Assembly (NCBI RefSeq): GCF_900215205.1
Contig: NZ_OBDY01000007.1
Coordinates: forward strand, 62,001-126,000
Source: Paractinoplanes atraurantiacus
GTDB taxonomy: Bacteria > Actinomycetota > Actinomycetes > Mycobacteriales > Micromonosporaceae
Direction: 5' to 3'
Length of the DNA: 64,000 bases
This document shows, in pieces, positions 51,265 through 62,157 of the stretch; within the stretch, counting starts at the first letter, position 1, and every line of letters starts with the position of its first letter. A program made the position numbers and the translations under genes. The notes beneath the pieces are model-generated. The model saw nothing but the letters and a program-made list of their open reading frames with translations, did not search any database and had not been told where the DNA came from.

Positions 51265-52259
51265 TACCGGTCGAGGACCGTGCCGTCGATCTCGCCGATC
51301 TCCTCGTCCGTGAGGGGGAGGTTGTTGATGACGGCGACGTTGTTCTCGAGCTGCTGGACGCTGCTGGCGCCGATGATGAGACTGGTCATGCGCTCGTCGC
51401 GCAGCGCCCAGGCCAGGGCCATCTGGGCCAGGGACTGGCCGCGGCGCTTGGCGATGTCGTTGAGGGCGTGGATGCGGGCGAGGGTGCCGTTGTCCAGGTC
51501 GCTCTCGTTGAGGAAGTTGCTGGTGCGCACGCGGCTGTCGTCGGGGATGCCGCCGAGGTAGCGGTCGGTGAGCAGGCCCTGCTGCAGGGGGCTGTAGGCG
51601 ATGGCGCCGGCGCCGGCCGTCTCGAGGGTGTCGAGCAGGTTGTCCTTCTCGATCCAGCGGTTGAGGATCGAGTACGACGGCTGGTGGATCAGCAGTGGGG
51701 TGCCGAGCTCGCGCAGGATGCGGGCGGCCTCGGCGGTCTCGGCCGACTTGTAGTTCGACAGGCCGACGTACTGGGCCTTGCCGGCGCGGACGATGGCGTC
51801 GAGGGCGCCCATCGTCTCCTCGAGCGGGGTGTCCGGGTCGGGCCGGTGGTGGTAGAAGATGTCGACGTAGTCGAGGCCGAGGCGCTTGAGCGACTGGTCG
51901 AGGCTGCTGACCAGGTATTTGCGGCTGCCCCACTCGCCGTACGGGCCGGGCCACATGTAGTAGCCGGCCTTGGTGGAGACGACGATCTCGTCGCGGTGGT
52001 GGCGCAGGTCGGTGCCGAGGATGCGGCCGAAGTTCGACTCGGCGCTGCCGGCCGGCGGGCCGTAGTTGTTGGCCAGGTCGAAGTGGGTGACGCCGAGGTC
52101 GAAAGCGCGGCGCACGATGTCACGCTGGCGCTGCCAGGGGCGCTCGTCGCCGAAGTTGTGCCAGAGGCCGAGCGAGATCACGGGGAGCTTGAGTCCGCTG
52201 CGGCCGGTGCGCCGGTAGGTCATGGTGTCGTAGCGGTCTTCCGCGGGGGTGTAGGTCAC
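51264..52259 (-). CDS. Aldo/keto reductase, L-glyceraldehyde-3-phosphate reductase (YghZ) type
   Basis: 331 residues, GTG start (VTYTPAEDRYDTMTYRRTGR), AAGGG upstream. Catalytic tetrad: Asp/Tyr in FDLANNYGPPAGSAE, Lys in VVSTKAGYYMW and His in IFYHHRPD; the YMWPGPYGEWGSRKY stretch is typical of YghZ-like AKR14 members. NADPH-dependent aldehyde reduction in the cytosol. First of an operon with the two nucleotidyltransferases. Confidence 0.9.
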   Translation of the reverse strand: MTYTPAEDRYDTMTYRRTGRSGLKLPVISLGLWHNFGDERPWQRQRDIVRRAFDLGVTHFDLANNYGPPAGSAESNFGRILGTDLRHHRDEIVVSTKAGYYMWPGPYGEWGSRKYLVSSLDQSLKRLGLDYVDIFYHHRPDPDTPLEETMGALDAIVRAGKAQYVGLSNYKSAETAEAARILRELGTPLLIHQPSYSILNRWIEKDNLLDTLETAGAGAIAYSPLQQGLLTDRYLGGIPDDSRVRTSNFLNESDLDNGTLARIHALNDIAKRRGQSLAQMALAWALRDERMTSLIIGASSVQQLENNVAVINNLPLTDEEIGEIDGTVLDR

Positions 52260-52318
52260 AGTCCTACCCTTCCGGTTTCCTGGCTGTGCTTTATCCACTG
52301 GTAGTTTGGTGGTTAGCC

Positions 52319-52434
52319 ATGCGGGAGAGATCGCCGGGGTCCTGTGTCATTGAGGATTCGGGGCGGCGCCGAAGGGGCAAATCCTCCCCGGAACCTCTCA
52401 GGCAAAAGGACCGCATGGGCAGGCGACTCTGAAG
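52319..52434 (+). promoter_or_regulatory. Glycine riboswitch (single aptamer)
   Basis: Conserved aptamer elements in order: GCGGGAGAGATC, GCCGAAGGGGCAA, CCTCTCAGGCAAAAGGACCG and GACTCTG, ending ~68 nt before the gcvP ATG. Only one aptamer of ~115 nt fits. In actinobacteria glycine riboswitches turn on glycine-cleavage genes when glycine is plentiful. Confidence 0.93.
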
Positions 52435-52501
52435 CGTGCGTTTGTTTGACGTACGTGACAGAGGGGGAGGCCGCCTTGTCGACCTCTCCGTAGGAGCCGT
52501 C

Positions 52502-55306
<2,805 letters not shown>

Positions 55307-55322
55307 CCCGGGTTTCTTCTGT

Positions 55323-55364
55323 CGCCCAACGGCTACTCTATGTAGTCGTTGGGCGGCTTGTTTT
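55323..55364 (+). terminator. Intrinsic terminator of gcvP
   Basis: 14-bp stem with one G-U pair (55323-55336 with 55342-55355), loop TCTAT, followed by GCTTGTTTT. Begins 17 nt after the stop. Confidence 0.85.
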
Positions 55365-55378
55365 CGGTAGGCTTTCCG

Positions 55379-55582
55379 CTACGCGGCGAGGGCGTGCCGG
55401 GCGGGGCCCCGGTGCGGCTCGATCATGGTGCCGTCGGGGAGGATCTCACCCGTGTCCTCGAAGACGATGACGCCGTTGCAGAGCAGGCTCCAGCCTTGTT
55501 CGCGGAAGGTGGCGACGGTCCGAGCGGCCTCGCGGTCGACGGCCTCAGCGTTGGGACATTGGTTCGTGTGCTGGCACAACAT
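55379..55582 (-). CDS. DUF5999 family small protein
   Basis: 67 residues: MLCQHTNQCP, DREAARTVATFREQGWSLLC, NGVIVFEDTGEILPDG. The Cys-x-His ... Cys pair at the N-terminus plus WSLLCNGV could bind a metal. This compact family occurs widely in actinomycetes; function unknown. ATG at 55582 is chosen because homologous patterns begin at MxCQH. Confidence 0.8.
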   Translation of the reverse strand: MLCQHTNQCPNAEAVDREAARTVATFREQGWSLLCNGVIVFEDTGEILPDGTMIEPHRGPARHALAA

Positions 55583-55805
55583 CGTGGTTCTCCGGTCGGG
55601 GGTTGTGTGAAGACTCACAACGACGGTGACGGACGTTACCTGAATCCGAACGACCTTGGATCGGGCGGGTGACGGCGTCCCATTGAAAGAATCCTCGGTT
55701 CCGATGGTCCACGGAACTCCTCCGATCGACCACTTCCCGACACCTCTTTCGGGCTCGCCACCGGGTGCCCCGGGGTCCTGCCAGGGCCGTCACCGTGCGT
55801 CAACA

Positions 55806-56918
55806 GTGTTCCGATGGTTCCGGTGTGACGGTGGTGACCCCGCAGAGCTTGTCGCCACCTTCTTCGAAGCCAACGGACTGCCGGTGCGAAACATTGGCCG
55901 AACGGCCACCCAGATTCGCCCGACCGGCGCTGGCTCTGTCTGCGGGGCGGCACTCTATGTGTCCGCGGACGCCGGTTGCGTGATGGCCGGGGGCGTCCCG
56001 GGCGCGCCCACACCGGTGCCGGCGATCCCGGACGTCTACGCGGTGGTCTACGTGCATACCTCCTCACACGGCCCGCCGCCGTCACCGGTTCACTACGCGC
56101 TGGGAGCGTGGACGCCGAGCTGGTCCCCGGCCCAGCATGCTGAAGCGGTTCAGGCCGTCCGCGAGGCGATCGGGCGGGGCGACGTCTATCAGGCCAACGT
56201 GGTCGGCCACGCCAGCGCGCCGTACGAGGGTGATCCCACCGCCGCCCTGCACCGGGTGGCCGGGCTGCCCGGGGCGCGTTACGGCGGCGTTCTGGCCGGC
56301 GAGGGCTGGGCGCTGGCCACCGCGTCGCCCGAGACGCTGGTCGAGGTCCGCGACGGCCGGGTCATCACGCGCCCGATCAAGGGGACCCGCCCGGCGACCG
56401 CGCAGGGCCGCCGCGAGCTGCTGGCCTCGGCCAAGGAACGCGCCGAACACGTGATGATCGTGGACTTGGAGCGCAACGACCTGGCCCGCCTGCCCGGTCT
56501 CGGTCCCGTCACGGTCGACGAGCTTTTCGCCGTACGCCGATGGGCCGATCTCTGGCAGGCCGAGTCCGTCGTGTCGGCGCCCATCCTGGGCCGGCTCGAC
56601 CTGGCCGACCTGCTCCGGGCGGTGTGCCCCGGCGGCTCGGTCACCGGGGCGCCGAAACTGGCCGCCCTGGCCGAGATCGCCCGGCTCGAGCCGGCCGGCC
56701 GGGGCGTCTCGATGGGCGCCGTCGGCTGGGTCGGCCACGACCACCTCGACCTGGGCCTGACCATCCGCACGGTCGCCGCCGACGGCCACCGCCTGCACGC
56801 CTGGGCCGGCGGCGGCATCACCTGGGACAGCGACCCGGCGGCCGAGGTGGCCGAGGCCGCCGCGAAGGCCGCCCCGATCCGCGCGGCCCTTTCCTGTCAG
56901 ACCCCCGTGGCAGGGTGA
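55806..56918 (+). CDS. pabB: Aminodeoxychorismate synthase component I
   Basis: 370 residues from GTG 55806; an in-frame ATG at 55704 exists but the intervening codons have poor GC3. Chorismate-binding motifs: RGDVYQANVVG, ATASPETLVEV, RPIKGTRPA (PIKGT typical of PabB), DLERNDLARL, CPGGSVTGAPK and the terminal AGGGITWDSDP. With a glutaminase (not in window) it makes 4-amino-4-deoxychorismate for folate. Overlaps the following reductase gene (GTGA). Confidence 0.88.
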   Translation: MFRWFRCDGGDPAELVATFFEANGLPVRNIGRTATQIRPTGAGSVCGAALYVSADAGCVMAGGVPGAPTPVPAIPDVYAVVYVHTSSHGPPPSPVHYALGAWTPSWSPAQHAEAVQAVREAIGRGDVYQANVVGHASAPYEGDPTAALHRVAGLPGARYGGVLAGEGWALATASPETLVEVRDGRVITRPIKGTRPATAQGRRELLASAKERAEHVMIVDLERNDLARLPGLGPVTVDELFAVRRWADLWQAESVVSAPILGRLDLADLLRAVCPGGSVTGAPKLAALAEIARLEPAGRGVSMGAVGWVGHDHLDLGLTIRTVAADGHRLHAWAGGGITWDSDPAAEVAEAAAKAAPIRAALSCQTPVAG

Positions 56919-57538
56919 ATCCCGTGCCGAAGACGCAGTACTACACCGCGACCACGCTCGACGGTTACCTCGCCGACGAGCACAACTCCCTCGACTGGCT
57001 GTTCGAGGTCGACGAAGGCTCCGAGGGCCGCGCCGACGAGTCCGGCGTGACCCCGTTCGCCGCCTTCTTCGCCGATGTCGGTGCTTTCGCCATGGGCGCC
57101 ACGACCTACGAGTGGGTCCTCGACCACGACGCCCTGCTCGACAACCCGGCCAAGTGGGCCGAGTACTACGGCGACGTCCCCGCCTGGGTCTTCACCCACC
57201 GCGACCTGCCCCCGATCCCCGGCGCCAACCTGACCTTCGTGCGCGGCGACGTCCGCCCGGTCCACGAGGCCATGACAAAGGCCGCCGCCGGCAAGAACAT
57301 CTGGCTGGTCGGCGGCGGCGCCCTGGCCGCCACCTTCGCCGACGCCGGCCTCCTGGACGAAATCATCGTCGGCGTGGCCCCCGTGACCTTGAGCGCCGGC
57401 GCCCCCTTGCTGCCGCGCCGCCTCACCTCGAAGCGCCTGACCCTGACCGCCATGGCCCAGAGAGGCCAGTTCGCCTACCTGACCTACGCGGTAGCCCCAC
57501 CCACCACCGACCAGCCCTCCTCGCCTGCGCCTGCCTGA
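56915..57538 (+). CDS. Dihydrofolate-reductase-like (RibD C-terminal) protein
   Basis: 207 residues. Fold marks: YYTATTLDGYLADEHNSLDW near the N-terminus, GAFAMGATTYEWV, GKNIWLVGGGALAATFADAG-LLDEIIVGVAPVTL, PLLPRRL. The family (YyaP/YwjB-like) is related to DHFR and RibD reductases; NADPH-dependent reduction is likely. Start GTG 56915 (overlapping pabB stop) or GTG 56924. The coupling to pabB hints at a link to folate or pterin metabolism, but this is inference. Confidence 0.82.
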   Translation: MNPVPKTQYYTATTLDGYLADEHNSLDWLFEVDEGSEGRADESGVTPFAAFFADVGAFAMGATTYEWVLDHDALLDNPAKWAEYYGDVPAWVFTHRDLPPIPGANLTFVRGDVRPVHEAMTKAAAGKNIWLVGGGALAATFADAGLLDEIIVGVAPVTLSAGAPLLPRRLTSKRLTLTAMAQRGQFAYLTYAVAPPTTDQPSSPAPA

Positions 57539-57911
57539 CGAGCCGTCCACTCCGCCACCGATGACCGCCGCCGCGGACCCCGGCCAGCCCGGCCGCGCCG
57601 CCGTCCTGTCGCTGCCGGCCCTGGCCAGAGCCCTCACCGTTGTTCACTTGCGGGACAGCGTCGCTTCCGGCAGGCCGTTGTGGTCCCACCACGCGGCCGC
57701 ACCGCTTCCTGCCCTGCCGCTTGTCGATCGAGGCGGCTTCGCGGGTCAGGAGCGTCCTGAGCCGCGCCCGTGGCTGCTCGCGTGGGGAAGCGAGGCGGCC
57801 AGAGGCGCCGGACGCCCGGGCGCGCCGCCCCGTCTCTTCGCGCCCGTGTCGCCGCCGCGCCCCGTGCCGCCTTGCCCGCGCAGCCCTGCGGCCAGTCTCT
57901 TCGCGCCCGTG

Positions 57912-57987
57912 GCGCCGCCTCCCGCCGGCCCGCGCCGCCTCCCGCCGGCCCGCGCCGCCTCCCGCCGGCCCGCGCCGCCTCCCGCCG
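57912..57987. repeat. 20-bp tandem repeat, 3.8 copies
   Basis: Unit GCGCCGCCTCCCGCCGGCCC, three perfect copies plus a partial fourth; 20 is not a multiple of three, so not protein-coding expansion. Confidence 0.85.
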
Positions 57988-58246
57988 CGCGCCCGGCGCC
58001 GCCCTGTGCCCGGGCCGCTCGCCTTGCGCGCCGCGCGGCCCGCGCCGCCTTGCGCGCCGCACCGTCTCGTGCCGTCGCGCCTGTCGAGCCGCCCCGCCTT
58101 TCCCTCTGCAGTCGTGCCAGTTTCTCGCGTTCGCGCCGCCTCGCGCCGTGCTGTCTGCGGCCGCTTGGTGCTCTGTGAGCCTTGGGTTGCCTGCGCGCGG
58201 GAGCGGGATGGTCATGGGCGCCGTGGACCGGCACTATGAGGCCCGA

Positions 58247-58261
58247 TTCGGCCGGGCCGAA
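58247..58261. promoter_or_regulatory. Dyad TTCGGCC-G-GGCCGAA
   Basis: Perfect 7-bp arms, 100 nt upstream of the anti-sigma-like/sigma operon start. Possible operator. Confidence 0.35.
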
Positions 58262-58360
58262 AAGTTCTTGGGATCGCGGTAACCGGAACGGGGTGTCGAT
58301 GCGTCTTCGCCTGTGGGCGGTCGTGGGGGCGCCTACAGGTGGAAGGTGTGAGGGTTTGCT

Positions 58361-59266
58361 GTGACCGAAGACCTGCGGGCGCTGCTGCGGGATGACCTCA
58401 ACGCGGAGCGGCCGCCGCCTCTCGGTGATGTGGTGGGGGCGGCACTGCGTGACGGCAAGCGGATTCGGCGTGGCCGGCGGCGGCTTGCCGTGGGTGGTGG
58501 GGCCGCCGCGGTCGTGGGGGTGCTGGCCGGCGTTGTGGTGGTTGGTGGGGCGCTGACGTCGCCCGCCGCGGCGCCGGGGGAGCTGGGGGGTGTGGCAGCG
58601 GCGCCGGTGCCGGACGTCGGTGTGGTGCCGGGGCGGCGGGTGACACCTACGGTGACGGCGCCCATGCAGGGCGGCGCGGCCAAGGTGACGGCGCCCGGTT
58701 TTCCTCCCCCGTCCGTGCCGATCAGTCCTACGGTCGCGGCCAGCCCGGGGCACACCCGTACGTTGGCGATCCCCAGCGGGACGTTGCGGCCCGCCGAGAA
58801 GCAGAAGGAAGCGACCCCGGCGGCGATGGCCTACCTCCTGACACAGCTCCTGCCGTCCGCGCAGACGAGCAGCTACGCGGTCGTGCCCGGTGGTGAGCTC
58901 GGGGTGCGGGTCTTCATCGACGACAAGCTCGGGCCGGGCAACGTGCAGCTGACGGTCGCGCGGGGCGACGCCGGCACGCCGCGGCCGGCGCGGGGGGAGA
59001 TGGCCAAGGTGACGATCGTGACGTACGCGGTGGAGTGCGGGCGGGCCATGTCGGTCACCGCCGAATGGCCGGACGGCACGACCGTGCGGATCGACGTCGA
59101 CTCGTGTCCGCCGCCGGGCGGGTCGCGGGGTCTGCCGGCGCTCGTGGCGGATCCGGAGGCGGCCGCGAGGATCGCCGCGGATCCGCGGTGGGGCGTGACG
59201 ATGGACGCGAGCCTGGTCGACATCGGTGGCCAGAGGTACCCGCGGCTGCCGGGGCTGGCCGGATGA
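58361..59266 (+). CDS. Membrane protein, probable regulator of the adjacent sigma factor
   Basis: 301 residues, GTG start with GGAAGG ~14 nt upstream. Cytoplasmic N-terminus (~1-40, TEDLRALLRDDLNAE then a basic GKRIRRGRRRL), one membrane span (AVGGGAAAVVGVLAGVVVVG), a Pro/Ala linker, then an extracytoplasmic domain (~150-300). No HCxxC zinc-anti-sigma motif. The ATGA overlap with the sigma gene and the topology fit an anti-sigma or sigma-modulating protein, but this is inference. Confidence 0.7.
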   Translation: MTEDLRALLRDDLNAERPPPLGDVVGAALRDGKRIRRGRRRLAVGGGAAAVVGVLAGVVVVGGALTSPAAAPGELGGVAAAPVPDVGVVPGRRVTPTVTAPMQGGAAKVTAPGFPPPSVPISPTVAASPGHTRTLAIPSGTLRPAEKQKEATPAAMAYLLTQLLPSAQTSSYAVVPGGELGVRVFIDDKLGPGNVQLTVARGDAGTPRPARGEMAKVTIVTYAVECGRAMSVTAEWPDGTTVRIDVDSCPPPGGSRGLPALVADPEAAARIAADPRWGVTMDASLVDIGGQRYPRLPGLAG

Positions 59267-59754
59267 GCGCCGACGACGAGTTCGCCGAGTTCGCGACCGC
59301 GCACGCCGAGCGGCTGCGGACCACCGCGTTCATGCTGTGCCGGGACTGGCATCTGGCGCAGGACCTGACGCAGACGGCGCTCACCAAGCTCTATCTCAGC
59401 TGGCGCAAGGCCGTGCAGGCCGACAACCTGTTGGCGTACACCCAAAAAATCTTGTTGCGCAGTTATCTGGACCATCGCCGTCGCCGGTCGTCGACCGAGT
59501 CGACGCCGGGTGTGCTCGCCGAGCCCGCCTACCGGGAGAACCCCGAGCTGCGCCTGACCATGCTCGACGCGCTGGGGCATCTGCCGGAGCGAGACCGGGC
59601 GATCGTGATCCTGCGGTATTTCGAGGACTACAGCGTGGAGCAGGTGGCCGATGTGCTCGAAGTGCCGGTGGGTGTGGTGAAGAGCCAGACCCGGCGTTCT
59701 CTGTCCAAGCTGCGTGAGCTCCTGGCGGCCGACCAACTGGCCCTGTTCGGGTGA
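59263..59754 (+). CDS. ECF sigma factor, SigE-type
   Basis: 163 residues. Region 2: FAEFATAHAERLRTTAFMLC-RDWHLAQDLTQTALTKLYLSW; region 4: GHLPERDRAIVILRYFEDYS-VEQVADVLEVPVGVVKSQTRR. Typical of the small actinobacterial SigE-like group 4 factors. Its ATG overlaps the end of the upstream membrane-protein gene (ATGA). Target promoters are not deducible. Confidence 0.92.
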   Translation: MSADDEFAEFATAHAERLRTTAFMLCRDWHLAQDLTQTALTKLYLSWRKAVQADNLLAYTQKILLRSYLDHRRRRSSTESTPGVLAEPAYRENPELRLTMLDALGHLPERDRAIVILRYFEDYSVEQVADVLEVPVGVVKSQTRRSLSKLRELLAADQLALFG

Positions 59755-59786
59755 GCCGCGGCTCACCCCGAGGCGTAACGACCCGA

Positions 59787-59792
59787 TAGGCT
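59787..59792 (+). promoter_or_regulatory. -10-like TAGGCT, leaderless start of def
   Basis: TAGGCT 7 nt before the deformylase ATG; no Shine-Dalgarno sequence. Confidence 0.5.
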
Positions 59793-59799
59793 TCGGGGC

Positions 59800-60312
59800 A
59801 TGACAGTTCGGCCCATTCGGATCTTCGGCGACGCTGTGCTGCGCACCGAGGCCGACCCGGTGACCTCGTTCGACGCGGAGCTGGGCGCCCTGATCGACGA
59901 TCTCGAGGACACGGTACGGGTTCCTGGTCGCGCCGGTGTCGCCGCGCCGCAGATCGGTGTCAGCCTGCGTGCCTTCTCGTACAACGTCGGCGGCGTCGTC
60001 GGCCACATGATCAACCCGGTGCTCAGTGACTTCGCCGGTGAGCAGGACGACGAGGAGGCCTGCCTGTCGCTGCCCGGGCTGGGCTTCGCGACCAAGCGGG
60101 CGCTGTCGGTGACCGCCCGCGGCTTCGACCGCCACGGCGAGCCCATCGTCATCCCCGGCACGGGCTTCCTGGCCCGCGCCCTGCAGCACGAGACCGACCA
60201 CCTGGCCGGCAAGCTCTACATCGACACCCTGACCGGCGACACCCGCCGCCAGGCGTTGCGCGAGCTGCGCCGGGTCCGCCCGACCCCGCCGGGGGGTGCG
60301 CGGAGGGACTAG
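59800..60312 (+). CDS. def: Peptide deformylase
   Basis: 170 residues. Motif 1 GVAAPQIG, motif 2 EEACLSLPG (usual EGCLS, here Gly replaced by Ala), motif 3 QHETDHLAG (HExxH metal site). Removes the formyl group from nascent N-terminal Met. Stand-alone, without fmt nearby. The TAG stop is part of a TAGTGT hexamer before the next ATG. Confidence 0.92.
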   Translation: MTVRPIRIFGDAVLRTEADPVTSFDAELGALIDDLEDTVRVPGRAGVAAPQIGVSLRAFSYNVGGVVGHMINPVLSDFAGEQDDEEACLSLPGLGFATKRALSVTARGFDRHGEPIVIPGTGFLARALQHETDHLAGKLYIDTLTGDTRRQALRELRRVRPTPPGGARRD

Positions 60313-60315
60313 TGT
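60310..60315 (+). promoter_or_regulatory. -10-like TAGTGT overlapping the def stop codon
   Basis: TAG stop of def plus TGT; 6 nt before the ATG at 60322. Confidence 0.45.
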
Positions 60316-60321
60316 TGGTCG

Positions 60322-61056
60322 ATGGAGCACTTTCCGTCGGTGGTGTTCAACGGTGATCTCGGCAGCGGCAAGACGACCGTGTCGGTGATGCTGGCGCGCA
60401 GGCTCGGGGTGCGGCGGGTCAGCATCGGCGACCTCTACCGGCAGATGGCCGCCGAGCGCGGCATGACGGCGCTGCAGCTCAACGTGCACGCCGAGCTCGA
60501 CGACAAGGTCGACCACTACGTCGATCAGATGCAGCACGACATCGCGTCCTCGGGTGAGCGGCTGGTCGTCGACAGCCGGCTGGCGTGGCATTTCTTCGCC
60601 GGGGCGCTGAAGGTGCACCTGATCGCCGATCCGCTGGTGGCGGCCCGGCGCGCCCTCGGGCGCCCGGGCGACGCGGTGGAGAGCTACGGCGACCTGGACG
60701 AGGCCTGCCGCGAGCTGGCCGTGCGCAGCGAGAGCGAACGGCAGAGATTCTTGACGAGGTACGGCGTCGACAAGACCCGCCTGAGCAACTACGACCTGGT
60801 CTGCGACACCACCCGGGCCGAGCCGCAGGAGGTCGTCGCGCTGATCCAGTCCCGGGCCGAGGGCGCGGCGGGCCCCCGGTGCTACCTCGACCCGGGCCGC
60901 GTGCGCCGGGACGAGGCGACGGCCGAGGACGGCGAGATCGCCGTACGTCATCAAGCCCCGCATTTCTTCGCCCTCAGCGGCGGGCGGCGGCTCAGGGAGG
61001 CGATCGACGCCGGGAAGACCCTGACGCCCGTCATTTTGTCGGAGTCAGGCGGATGA
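60322..61056 (+). CDS. Cytidylate-kinase-like P-loop kinase
   Basis: 244 residues. Walker A NGDLGSGKTT, then RRVSIGDLYRQMAAERGM, ERLVVDSRLAWHF and a C-terminal half (FFALSGGRRLREAID) not found in Cmk itself. Matches the AAA_33/Cmk-like family; substrate may be a nucleotide or small molecule. Convergent with the deazaflavin-type gene, overlapping it by 26 bases. Confidence 0.78.
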   Translation: MEHFPSVVFNGDLGSGKTTVSVMLARRLGVRRVSIGDLYRQMAAERGMTALQLNVHAELDDKVDHYVDQMQHDIASSGERLVVDSRLAWHFFAGALKVHLIADPLVAARRALGRPGDAVESYGDLDEACRELAVRSESERQRFLTRYGVDKTRLSNYDLVCDTTRAEPQEVVALIQSRAEGAAGPRCYLDPGRVRRDEATAEDGEIAVRHQAPHFFALSGGRRLREAIDAGKTLTPVILSESGG

Positions 61057-61489
61057 CGGGGATCAGGCGGTCGGTGAGGTCCTCGTACTGGGCGAAGTTC
61101 GGCGCGGCGGCCGTGATGAGGTCCCAGGCCCGCGCCCGCTGGTGACCGGTCAGTTCCTCGGCGGACACCGCGTGTTCGGCGCCGGCGATGACGACGCGGG
61201 CGCGGCCCGGGTGGGCGCCCAGGTTGCGGTACCAGTCGGGGTGGCGGGCGGCGCCCGCGGCCGAGGCGGCGATCAGCATCGTGCCCTCGGGCTCGCGGAA
61301 GTAAGCCACGGGAGTCTCACGGTCGGCTCCCGACTTCCGGCCGACGGTGATGAGGATCAGCGTGTTCATGCCGGGCATGCCGGCGCCGCCGGCGCGGACC
61401 ATGGCGATGGCGCGGTCGTTGAACTCGCGCGTCTGATCGGCGCTGAACAGCTGCGCCCCGCGGGTGCCTTCGGGGGTGTCGAAGCCCAT
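61031..61489 (-). CDS. Deazaflavin (F420)-dependent nitroreductase-family protein
   Basis: 152 residues. DDN-family marks: MNTLILITVGRKSGADRETP, VAYFREPEGTMLIAASAAGA-ARHPDWYRNL and a C-terminal YEDLTDRLIPVIRL. The family uses reduced F420 on quinones or other acceptors in mycobacteria. RBS AAGGAG. Divergent from marR across twin operators, so likely controlled by it. Confidence 0.88.
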   Translation of the reverse strand: MGFDTPEGTRGAQLFSADQTREFNDRAIAMVRAGGAGMPGMNTLILITVGRKSGADRETPVAYFREPEGTMLIAASAAGAARHPDWYRNLGAHPGRARVVIAGAEHAVSAEELTGHQRARAWDLITAAAPNFAQYEDLTDRLIPVIRLTPTK

Positions 61490-61514
61490 CTGGTTCTCCT
61501 TCGGCCGGCCGGTA

Positions 61515-61551
61515 GTTCATGCCGTGAACCAAAGTAGTTCATGTTGTGAAC
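61515..61551. promoter_or_regulatory. Twin MarR operators
   Basis: Two 15-nt dyads GTTCA-N5-TGAAC at 61515-61529 (centre TGCCG) and 61537-61551 (centre TGTTG), exactly 22 nt apart (two helical turns) in the divergent marR/F420-type region. Confidence 0.8.
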
Positions 61552-61561
61552 CTTGGCTAGG

Positions 61562-61567
61562 TAGACT
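61562..61567 (+). promoter_or_regulatory. -10-like TAGACT for marR
   Basis: TAGACT 38 nt before the GTG, just downstream of the second operator, so regulator binding should block the promoter. Confidence 0.4.
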
Positions 61568-61599
61568 GTCCGGGCAAGTGACAAAGGAGACGTGGGGAC

Positions 61600-62046
61600 G
61601 TGGCGCAAGGCGGCGGGTTCGGGGACATGCTGGTCTGGCTGTCGGTGGTGATCCAGCGCCGCCACGCGCAGATCTGCGCCGACCACGACCTCACCCCGGC
61701 CCAGGCCCAGCTGCTGTGCGTCATCAAGGAGCGCCCGCAGCGCATGGCCGAGCTGGCCGCCTCGATGGGCATGTCCAAGAACGCGCTCAGCCAGCTCGTC
61801 GACCGCACCGAACGCCGCGGCCTGGTCCAGCGCGAAAGCCCCGAACGCGACCGCCGCGTGATCACCCTGGACCTCACACCCGTCGGCCGAAAGCTCGCCG
61901 AGTCGCTGTACGCCGACGTCGCCGACCGCCTGCCCGACATCGCCGGCACCCTGAGCCCCGCCGACCAGCGCCTCCTGGAACGGCTGGCGACCACGATCGC
62001 CGCCGCCCACATCCCCACCCTGCGCAGCGACACAAAACCCCGTTGA
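61600..62046 (+). CDS. MarR-family transcriptional regulator
   Basis: 148 residues, GTG after AAAGGAG. MarR winged helix: LTPAQAQLLCVIKERPQRMA-ELAASMGMSKNALSQLVDRT-ERRGLVQRESPERDRRVITL, flanked by dimerisation helices. Probably represses itself and the divergent F420-type gene through the twin dyads. Ligand unknown. Confidence 0.92.
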   Translation: MAQGGGFGDMLVWLSVVIQRRHAQICADHDLTPAQAQLLCVIKERPQRMAELAASMGMSKNALSQLVDRTERRGLVQRESPERDRRVITLDLTPVGRKLAESLYADVADRLPDIAGTLSPADQRLLERLATTIAAAHIPTLRSDTKPR

Positions 62047-62157
62047 CCGTACGAGGACCGCCGAGGTCCCGGACGACGAGGTCAGGCGGCTGGCCACTTG
62101 CCTGGGGCGGTGCTGTCTCGCTGGGTCCGTTCGGTGACCGCGGCGGCGGCGAGGCGG

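Larger units (their letters stand above)
57539..58360. other. Gene-poor GC-rich interval
   Basis: About 820 nt without a credible gene. CGCC-rich on the + strand, closely similar in character to 25392-26269. Contains a 20-bp tandem repeat, a doubled GTCTCTTCGCGCCCGTG and near its end a TTCGGCC dyad. Frames are Pro/Ala/Arg-rich on all strands. Confidence 0.6.

Noticed and set aside
51265..51954. N-terminal extension of the nucleotidyltransferase frame
   Set aside because: Overlaps the aldo/keto reductase in another frame with shadow composition; the ATG overlapping the reductase stop is preferred.
57561..58239. Overlapping + strand frames in the second GC-rich island
   Set aside because: Same reasons; the 20-bp repeat would break any conserved frame.
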